Part shown: positions 57,275 through 64,000 of the stretch, piece after piece
Position numbering within the stretch: the first letter of the stretch is position 1
Layout: every line of letters begins with the position of its first letter
NCBI GenBank assembly: GCA_041391665.1
Contig: JAWKNO010000002.1
Span: 62,001-126,000, forward strand
Reading direction: 5' to 3'
DNA: 64,000 nt
From: Bacteroidia bacterium
Lineage (GTDB): Bacteria; Bacteroidota; Bacteroidia; J057
The notes under the pieces: model-generated
What the model saw: the letters and a program-made list of their open reading frames with translations, nothing else
Told to the model about the DNA's origin: nothing
Database searches by the model: none
Made by a program: the position numbers and the translations under genes

Positions 57275-58927
57275 ATGAAGCGATTTTTAGGATTTTTCTC
57301 ATTTTGCGTCGTTCAATTCTTTTTATTGAATGTCCTTTCGGCACAAATTTCTCCCGCACTTCCGACTTCAGCTCAGGCGCTGATGGGATTGCACTTCGAA
57401 CCTGCCGAAATCGATTCGATGTTGAGTGGATTGGAAGATCAGAGAAAAGACTATGAGGCGATTCGTTCAGTTGCTTTGCCCAACGCCATTATTCCTTCTG
57501 TCGGGTTTCAGCCATTGCCACCGGGGTTTATTGTTCCTGACAAACAGATAAAAATACGCTGGGATTTACCCAAACAGGTGATCGTTCCTGAAAACCGGGA
57601 AGCGCTGGCATTTTATTCTGTTTCTGAATTATCGGTACTGATCAAAAATAAAAAAATCACTTCAGAGGAGCTGACGATGATCTATATCAACCGGCTGAAA
57701 AAATACGGAGATACGCTGGCTTGTGTGATTACCCTGACCGAAGACCGGGCACTGCGAATGGCCAGAAAGGCAGACCGGGAAATCAGGGCAGGTAAATATC
57801 GCGGTCCCCTTCATGGCATTCCTTATGGGGTGAAAGACCTGCTTTCGGTGGAAGGGTATCCGACGACCTGGGGGGCAAAACCTTATCAGGATCAGGTTTT
57901 GAGTGAAACCGCTACAGTGGTTCAGCGGCTGGATTCTGCCGGTGCTGTACTTGTGGCAAAGCTTACTATGGGCGCACTCGCCTGGGGCGATGTTTGGTTT
58001 GGCGGTACGACCCGCAATCCGTGGAATGTAAAAGAAGGCTCCAGCGGATCTTCCGCCGGCTCCGCTTCGGCTACTGCCGCAGGGCTGGTGGCCTTTTCTA
58101 TCGGCACAGAAACCTGGGGGTCTATCGTGTCCCCCTCCATGCGATGCGGCGATACGGGACTTAGGCCTTCATATGGACGGGTAAGCCGCTCCGGCGCGAT
58201 GGCACTGAGCTGGAGTATGGACAAGATTGGCCCTATTTGCCGTACTGCCAATGACTGTGCCCTTGTATTTGATGTCATCCGGGGGTTGGATGAAAAAGAT
58301 TTGTCGCTGATACCTGCGGCATTTAATTATACCCCCCGCCTGCCGGTTTCTGCATTGAAAGTGGGGTATCTGGCCAGTTTATTTGATGCCGACTACCCGG
58401 GAAAAGCAAATGATATAAAATCGCTCGAAATCTTACGTGGCATGGGAATAAACCTCGAACCGGTAACCCTGCCCGAAAACCTGCCGGTAAATGCTTTGGG
58501 TATTATACTTTCTGCGGAGGCCGCCGCAGCTTTTGATGAGCTGACACGCTCAAACCGCGACAGCTTGCTCGTGCGCCAGATCAAGAATGCCTGGCCCAAT
58601 GTATTTCGCACCGCACGATTTATTCCGGCCGTAGAGTATATCCAGGCAAATCGAATCCGCACCATCCTGATATCGCAGATGAATGAATGTATGCAGCCTT
58701 TTGATGTGGTGGTAGCCCCCAGTTTTGAGGGCGATCAGTTGCTGATTACGAATCTTACAGGGCACCCATCTGTAGTGGTACCCAACGGCTTTTATGCCAA
58801 TGGCAGCCCATCGGGAATCACTTTTTTAGGGAATTTGTTTGAAGAGGCAAAAATTCTCCGGTTGGCGAAAGCTTTCCAGGACGAGACAGATTTTGAAGAA
58901 CAGCACCCCGCCTGGCTCAAACCATAA
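57275..58927 (+). CDS. Exported amidase-signature family hydrolase
   Basis: The 550-residue product has a signal peptide (MKRFLGFFSFCVVQFFLLNVLSAQ), a 90-residue spacer and an amidase-signature domain. It has the Ser-cisSer-Lys triad: Lys near 187 (GIPYGVKDLLS), then GSSGSSAGSASATAAG near 255, and GSIVSPSM. It resembles the GatA group in sequence but is exported, so it hydrolyses an amide outside the cytoplasm rather than tRNA-bound Gln. Substrate unknown. It is transcribed alone, with a 306-bp gap downstream. Confidence 0.9.
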   Translation: MKRFLGFFSFCVVQFFLLNVLSAQISPALPTSAQALMGLHFEPAEIDSMLSGLEDQRKDYEAIRSVALPNAIIPSVGFQPLPPGFIVPDKQIKIRWDLPKQVIVPENREALAFYSVSELSVLIKNKKITSEELTMIYINRLKKYGDTLACVITLTEDRALRMARKADREIRAGKYRGPLHGIPYGVKDLLSVEGYPTTWGAKPYQDQVLSETATVVQRLDSAGAVLVAKLTMGALAWGDVWFGGTTRNPWNVKEGSSGSSAGSASATAAGLVAFSIGTETWGSIVSPSMRCGDTGLRPSYGRVSRSGAMALSWSMDKIGPICRTANDCALVFDVIRGLDEKDLSLIPAAFNYTPRLPVSALKVGYLASLFDADYPGKANDIKSLEILRGMGINLEPVTLPENLPVNALGIILSAEAAAAFDELTRSNRDSLLVRQIKNAWPNVFRTARFIPAVEYIQANRIRTILISQMNECMQPFDVVVAPSFEGDQLLITNLTGHPSVVVPNGFYANGSPSGITFLGNLFEEAKILRLAKAFQDETDFEEQHPAWLKP

Positions 58928-59233
58928 TTTTGCATTTTTTCTACAAAAACTCTCGATTTTTAACATATTACTACATATCTTGTCATATCATCCATGATGA
59001 ATTGGGGCGATTTTGGCTTTATAAACTCCGGAAAGATTAACTATTTCGACAGTAGTAAATTCATTCCCTACCGTTGAGATCGCATAACTTACCATTTGAA
59101 CCGCAGGGGATGGAAAATTTGGCATAATAATAGAAGTTTGAACTGTAAATGATCAATACATCTCTGTGATGGGTTTTTTGATACGGCATTCACAGGGGTT
59201 GAAGAACTGAAAAATATCGGATTAATAGGCTGA
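58928..59233. other. Intergenic region without recognised feature
   Basis: This 306-bp gap precedes the exopolysaccharide synthase gene. I see no small open frame with a plausible start, no hairpin with T-run, and no good -33/-7 pair. It presumably holds the promoter of the synthase operon. Confidence 0.4.
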
Positions 59234-62200
59234 ATGATTGACTTTGGACGTTGGCAAAAACATGCCTTGCAGAGGCGGCAAATTGATCCCCCTTCTCCAT
59301 CAGAAACATGGGGGATACGTTTTCTTATTCTGCTGGGTATAGGATCTGTAATCCTCTTTTTATGGTGGTTTATTGATTCTGAACATATTGGAACCAGACT
59401 TCTTTTCTGGCCATTGACCTTCGCTCTGGGATTTAAAATACTTGAATTACTCCATGAGTGGTATCACTATGGAGCGATCTCTGTTCCTCAAATGCCTGAG
59501 TCCACCCGTACATGGACGGTGGATATGCTGACTACCTATTGCGCAGGGGAGCCATATCCTATGATTATCAATACCCTTCGGGCGATGAAAGCGGTGACAT
59601 ATCCGCACACGACTTACCTATGTGACGAGGCCAATGATCCCTACCTGAAGAAAATATGTGAAGAACTTGGTGTTATTCATGTTTATCGGGGTACAAATAA
59701 AACCAATGCCAAGGCCGGAAATATCAATTATACGCTGTTTAATTTTGCCAAAGGCGAGCTGGCCATTATCCTTGATCCGGACCATGAGCCTGCACCGGAC
59801 TTCATTGATCGGGTAGTCAACTATTTTGAAGACCCGGAGATCGGATATGTACAGTGTGTACAGGCTTACAGCAACCGTACCGAAAGTTTTATCGCAAAAG
59901 GTGCTGCGGAGCAGACCTACCATTTCTATGGTCCGATGATGATGAGCATGAATTCGTACGGAACTGCGCAGGCGATTGGTGCCAATTGTACTTTTCGCAG
60001 GGCTGCCCTGGATTCCATCGGCGGACATGCCGCCGGTTTATGCGAAGATATGCATACCGCCATGCAAATCCATGCCAAAGGCTGGAAATCACTGTATGTG
60101 CCCGAATTGTTGACCCGTGGGCTGGTACCTGCTACGCTTTCGGCTTACTACAAGCAGCAAATGAAATGGGCCAGAGGTGCGTTTGAATTGCTGTTTCTCG
60201 AATATCCCCGTTTGATCCGGAAACTTACCTGGCGGCAGAATATTCATTACTTTACCATTCCGCTGTATTTTTTATCCGGACTGATCAGCCTGATTGATAT
60301 CCTCATTCCGATTCTTTCCCTTTTGATGGCCGAAGTGCCATGGCATGTGGAAATGGATCAGTTTCTGATGGTCGTTACTCCTATGTTGGCTTTGTCTATG
60401 CTGATCAGGCAGTTTGCCCAAAAGTATATGCTGGAAGAACATGAAAGAGGCTTTCACGTGTTGGGAGGCTTCCTTCGTTTTGGTTCCTGGTGGGTTTTTC
60501 TCGTAGGATTTATTTACAGCATTTTCCGGATCAAAGTGCCCTATATTCCTACCCCCAAAGATGACAAACCTTCCAATGCATGGCTCCTTAGCCTTCCGAA
60601 TATCATTGCCATTGTCGCCAGTGTTGGCGCAGTCATTTATGGGTTGTCGATTGACTGGAATCCCTACAGCTTTTTTATGGCAGGGTATGCTTTGGTGAAT
60701 GCGACAATCCTCTCTATTGTGGTTTTGATGAGCCAGCAAAAGATGATGATCAGCATTTACGACTGGATGGGGATGGACGAATTGATCACCGGAATACGTG
60801 CATTCTGGTGGAATCTTCGGCATTATATTCTTTATCGCCTGATTCGAAATAGTTCATTGGTATTGTCTGTTGTGTTGATTTTTACTTTGAGCAGTTATGC
60901 GATTTATGAAACGAACCAGCGACAACTGATGAAAGAGCTCGCAATGCAGGAAACCAGTCAGGTAAACTGGTATTATACCGGGATTCATCTGGAAGGCGAA
61001 AATCAGCAGATTGCGGGCAAAAAACTCAAAGAATTTAAGGAAGATTCTGGTATTTATCCGGGTGTAGCTTCCCTTGACTACAGCGGGTTTAGTATTGCTG
61101 TAACCGATACATTTCTGCGCAATATTTCTGATTTGGGCGTTGTACCTCTGATCAACTGGTTACCCATCATGAAAAAGGAGGAGATTTCAGATACTACCTC
61201 CGTATTTGCTTCCATTCTTAATCACAAATATGACCGGGAAATACGCACCTTGGGCAACGCACTGCGTCAAATCGACCGCCCGATATTTCTGAACTTTGCC
61301 CCGGGTTCTGACAATCCCAGCGCTGAATGGTACCGGCCGGGGGATGATTATGTAAATGATTTTAAGGATGCCTGGGTATATTTGGTCACAGAGTTTGGCA
61401 ATGTCGGCGCATCAAACGTTACCTGGGTATATTCTCCTTCATTCCCCGAATCCATTCCTGCCTTTTATCCCGGAGAAAATTTTGTAAACTGGATTGGTAT
61501 TTCACTCAATCATACGCCCGGGTCTTTTCATGACAGGTATGAAAGCTATGCGATGGCCTTGCGAAACTTTGACGGATACAGGGGGCAGCCCGTCATCATT
61601 CAAGACTTTGCAGAAGGGGTATCCGGGGGAAATGCCAGTCAATGGCTCACTGAAGCGCTGGCTGATATTGATGAATTATTCCCTGAAATTCATGGATTGG
61701 TTTCCGGTGAAATTCCTGATAATCTTCAGGACGCTTTTGATCAGTTTGCCAACACTCGTTCGTTTAGCCATGCAGCTCCTTTTATCCCTTCTGAAAATCT
61801 CTATCAGGCTGAAACATTCAAAGAGTGGCATTCAGAATTTGTGAAAAAATCGGACCATGGATTTGACCTGCTGGTAAATGGAAAACCTTTTTATATCCGG
61901 GGGGTAGCCTACAATGCGACCCATGACTGGAGAGACGGATATCTCCCTCTGACAAGAAGACAGCTGACTAAAGATTTTTCAAGGATCAGCCAGATGGGGG
62001 CAAATACGATTCGTCGGTATGGAAATAGCGGCGTTTATGAAAAAAATGTACTCAATATCGCACAAGAACATAACCTGAAAGTTTTGTACGGCCTGTGGTT
62101 TGATCCTGCGGTTGACTATTATGCTGATACTTTAGCTGTAGAGGAAATCAGGAGGAATACGCTGGCTACCATAGCTCGTTTCAAAGATTATCCTGCGGTA

Positions 62201-63133
62201 TTGGGGTGGACACTCGGCAACGAAACCTGGGCGAGTCTGAAGTATCATTATGCTCCGCCCTACCTTTCGAGGGTACGCCGCGCACACATCCGATTGATAG
62301 AAGAACTGGCCCGTGAGATTAAAAAAATTGACCCTGCGCACCCGGTTTTTGCTGCGCTGGAACATAACCAGGACCTGACTGCCTGTCTGGATGCTTATAG
62401 AAGATTTACGCCTTCCGTAGATATCATTGGTATCAATACCTATTACGGCGAAAGAATTCAGACACTGGAAGGAATTGCCAATACGTATATTCCCGACCGC
62501 CCGTACCTGGTGTCTTCATTCGGGCCGGTTAAGTATTGGGACCCGAGCACCCCCAACTATGCAAGAAACCTCATTCCGGAAGAAAATTCCAGTTTCGAAA
62601 AAGCGCAGAACTATGGACAGAGCTGGACGAAGTATATCGTATCAAACAAAGGCTCTAATGTAGGTGGAATTGCCTTTTGCTGGTCTGACCGTATGGAGGG
62701 CACAGCAACATGGTTTGGTATCACTGATTTTAAAGGCAGGCTCAAACCCTCCTATTATGCATTAAAAAATGTGTGGAAAGAGGAAAAAAATGCCCCGCCT
62801 TTATATGAAGCTTATATCAATGGTCCGGGTTTTGCCCTCGAACGAGGCAAAACCTACACCTTCCGGGCAGTAACTGAAAACAACCGGAGCTGGAATATGA
62901 CCTACGAATGGTTCCTCATGCGTGAAAAATATCTCGATGATTCGGGCGATGTGAAGTTGGCATTCAATGGAAAAGAAGCGTCCATTTATATACCTGACGA
63001 CAAGTATTCGTATCGGCTTTATCTCTATATCAGCGACTTTTATGGCAACGTCGTAACAGCTTCTGAACCCATTGATATTCAAGAGAAACAATCTCAGAAT
63101 CATGAAAATGCAAAACCCCTGAGTGGACGATGA
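59234..63133 (+). CDS. GT2 exopolysaccharide synthase fused to two glycosidase-like domains
   Basis: The 1299-residue product has two N-terminal membrane helices and a cellulose-synthase-like GT2 domain (about 85-330), with DPDHEP near 179, CEDMH near 270 and QQMKWARG near 308. Several more helices follow (to about 570), then a GH26-like barrel (about 578-850) and a GH2/GH5-like barrel (about 870-1190) with a C-terminal Ig-like part. In the first barrel the acid/base His-Glu is Pro690-Gly691. In the second, acid/base Glu997 (LGNETW) is kept, but the nucleophile position is Ser1095 (LVSSFGP). The barrels probably guide or bind the emerging polymer rather than cut it. The 3' end overlaps the next gene by 4 bp. 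Confidence 0.85.
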   Translation: MIDFGRWQKHALQRRQIDPPSPSETWGIRFLILLGIGSVILFLWWFIDSEHIGTRLLFWPLTFALGFKILELLHEWYHYGAISVPQMPESTRTWTVDMLTTYCAGEPYPMIINTLRAMKAVTYPHTTYLCDEANDPYLKKICEELGVIHVYRGTNKTNAKAGNINYTLFNFAKGELAIILDPDHEPAPDFIDRVVNYFEDPEIGYVQCVQAYSNRTESFIAKGAAEQTYHFYGPMMMSMNSYGTAQAIGANCTFRRAALDSIGGHAAGLCEDMHTAMQIHAKGWKSLYVPELLTRGLVPATLSAYYKQQMKWARGAFELLFLEYPRLIRKLTWRQNIHYFTIPLYFLSGLISLIDILIPILSLLMAEVPWHVEMDQFLMVVTPMLALSMLIRQFAQKYMLEEHERGFHVLGGFLRFGSWWVFLVGFIYSIFRIKVPYIPTPKDDKPSNAWLLSLPNIIAIVASVGAVIYGLSIDWNPYSFFMAGYALVNATILSIVVLMSQQKMMISIYDWMGMDELITGIRAFWWNLRHYILYRLIRNSSLVLSVVLIFTLSSYAIYETNQRQLMKELAMQETSQVNWYYTGIHLEGENQQIAGKKLKEFKEDSGIYPGVASLDYSGFSIAVTDTFLRNISDLGVVPLINWLPIMKKEEISDTTSVFASILNHKYDREIRTLGNALRQIDRPIFLNFAPGSDNPSAEWYRPGDDYVNDFKDAWVYLVTEFGNVGASNVTWVYSPSFPESIPAFYPGENFVNWIGISLNHTPGSFHDRYESYAMALRNFDGYRGQPVIIQDFAEGVSGGNASQWLTEALADIDELFPEIHGLVSGEIPDNLQDAFDQFANTRSFSHAAPFIPSENLYQAETFKEWHSEFVKKSDHGFDLLVNGKPFYIRGVAYNATHDWRDGYLPLTRRQLTKDFSRISQMGANTIRRYGNSGVYEKNVLNIAQEHNLKVLYGLWFDPAVDYYADTLAVEEIRRNTLATIARFKDYPAVLGWTLGNETWASLKYHYAPPYLSRVRRAHIRLIEELAREIKKIDPAHPVFAALEHNQDLTACLDAYRRFTPSVDIIGINTYYGERIQTLEGIANTYIPDRPYLVSSFGPVKYWDPSTPNYARNLIPEENSSFEKAQNYGQSWTKYIVSNKGSNVGGIAFCWSDRMEGTATWFGITDFKGRLKPSYYALKNVWKEEKNAPPLYEAYINGPGFALERGKTYTFRAVTENNRSWNMTYEWFLMREKYLDDSGDVKLAFNGKEASIYIPDDKYSYRLYLYISDFYGNVVTASEPIDIQEKQSQNHENAKPLSGR

Positions 63134-64000
63134 AAATAGATAAAGCCACGATATTGCTCATATGTCTGCCCGTGATGTTTGTATGGACGGGTTGCCTCTT
63201 TCCGGAAAAAAAATTCCCCGGAGTAGATGCATCATTTAATAAAACCGTAGAAATACGGCAAGTGGGAAATAAATACCAGCTCTTTCGCAATGGCCAACCA
63301 TACTATATAAAAGGGGCAGGAGGGGATCAGTATTTTGCAGAACTCGCAGCAAATGGGGGCAATTCTATTCGTACATGGTCGACCTACCAACTGACAGAAA
63401 CCCTGGACCAGGCGCAGGCACACGGATTGACAGTCCTGGCTGGACTTGACCTTTGGCCGGAGAGACTGGGCATGGATTACAATGATCCCAATATGGTCGC
63501 TGAGCAGAAAGAACGGATTCGCAAAGATGTCCTCACCTATAAAGACCATCCTGCTCTGTTGATGTGGGGAATCGGGAATGAACTGGATTTGGGGTATGCC
63601 AATGAAGACGTATGGGTAGCGGTCAATGATATTGCAGCTATGATCCATGAGATTGATCCCAATCACCCGACCACCACCATGATCATGCCCAATGCCCGCA
63701 ATACACGGTTGATTGCTGAGAAAGCGCCTGAAATAGATATTCTTTCGTTTAATGTCTTTGGGGCAGCGGGCAAGCTCAATGAAAACCTCCGAAAACCCTG
63801 GTGGGGTTGGAAGGGGCCTTATATTATTTCAGAATGGGGCGGATTGGGTTGGTGGGAAAGACAAACCACGCAGTGGCATGTGCCCATTGATATGTCAGGT
63901 ACACTCAAGGCACAAAAGCTGGTGGAAGTATATACCGAATCTATGCAGGAAGATACATCGTGGTGTATAGGTTCTTATCTGTTTTTTTGGGGAAATAAGC
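63130..64000 (+). CDS. GH2-like glycoside hydrolase lipoprotein (3' truncated)
   Basis: The ATG at 63130 overlaps the synthase stop by 4 bp, and the frame runs off the window end (290 codons visible). There is a lipoprotein signal (LLICLPVMFVWTGC, Cys22) and a barrel similar to the second glycosidase-like domain of the synthase: GQPYYIKGAGGDQYF, NGGNSIRTWSTY, LLMWGIGNELD with acid/base Glu, and YIISEWGG with nucleophile Glu. Both catalytic residues are thus present, in contrast to the fused domain. It likely trims or processes the polymer made by the synthase at the outer membrane; polymer unknown. Confidence 0.87.
   Translation, partial: MKIDKATILLICLPVMFVWTGCLFPEKKFPGVDASFNKTVEIRQVGNKYQLFRNGQPYYIKGAGGDQYFAELAANGGNSIRTWSTYQLTETLDQAQAHGLTVLAGLDLWPERLGMDYNDPNMVAEQKERIRKDVLTYKDHPALLMWGIGNELDLGYANEDVWVAVNDIAAMIHEIDPNHPTTTMIMPNARNTRLIAEKAPEIDILSFNVFGAAGKLNENLRKPWWGWKGPYIISEWGGLGWWERQTTQWHVPIDMSGTLKAQKLVEVYTESMQEDTSWCIGSYLFFWGNK

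Noticed and set aside
1..64000. tRNA, rRNA, CRISPR array or insertion sequence
   Set aside because: I found no T-loop/acceptor patterns, no regularly spaced short repeats and no transposase or terminal inverted repeats on reading through. Faint cases could be missed without computation.

Overview
The window is chromosomal DNA from a Bacteroidota bacterium, probably a free-living, T9SS-bearing member of the Saprospiria/Cytophagia grade; I cannot go below phylum with confidence. Supporting signs are two secreted proteins with C-terminal T9SS sorting domains and a SprB-type repeat, many lipoproteins, Bacteroidota-type promoters (TTG-N18-21-TAnnTTTG), a 'GNLH'-type MacB ATPase behind a sigma-54 promoter, and large periplasmic sensor/cyclase proteins. 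Coding density is high, with about 50 genes. I saw no rRNA, tRNA, CRISPR array or transposase. The first and last genes are cut by the window edges.

Layout. 1-12.5 kb holds signalling and surface proteins: a hybrid histidine kinase/response regulator/cyclase, a T9SS adhesin-like protein, a cytochrome c/copper monooxygenase-like lipoprotein, TPR proteins, and a TPR adenylate cyclase followed by a Crp-like regulator and two beta-barrel-like proteins. 12.5-15.1 kb holds a lone parA facing away from an oligopeptide-binding lipoprotein gene. The 5' end of the latter carries helically phased DnaA boxes and is a candidate replication origin. 15.2-20.6 kb holds a T9SS protein, a MORN-repeat protein, divIC, asnS and a 2OG-Fe(II) oxygenase. 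20.6-22.5 kb is a two-gene ATPase/DUF4276 cassette bracketed by a 44-bp direct repeat of the oxygenase 3' end, which looks like a tiny mobile defence-type insertion. 22.5-27.5 kb holds a GH114-like lipoprotein and an exported SMP-30/amidohydrolase/RidA/SelA-like operon.

27.5-31.2 kb carries three tandem MscS channels. 31.2-36.1 kb carries a RidA lipoprotein, a CotH/beta-helix fusion and a tandem family of three small secreted proteins. 36.4-42.9 kb holds a metallophosphoesterase, a GT39-like membrane protein, a methyltransferase, a MauG-type peroxidase, an SGNH hydrolase, a lipoprotein and a cyclophilin. 42.9-48.5 kb holds recN, lpd, a sigma-54-controlled ABC ATPase and a ClC channel. 48.5-53.2 kb is a translationally coupled operon of crtZ, a GalU-like nucleotidyltransferase and a sugar kinase/UDP-sugar pyrophosphorylase fusion. 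53.3-57.2 kb holds two paralogous lytic-transglycosylase-like genes flanking a GH28 gene. 57.3-64 kb holds an amidase and an exopolysaccharide-type locus: a GT2 synthase fused to two apparently catalytically dead glycosidase-like domains, overlapping a lipoprotein glycosidase that keeps its catalytic glutamates.

Best candidates for something undescribed are the repeat-flanked ATPase/DUF4276 cassette, the coding-embedded DnaA-box array beside parA, the crtZ/sugar-nucleotide operon with its reversed kinase-pyrophosphorylase fusion, and the synthase/pseudo-glycosidase fusion.
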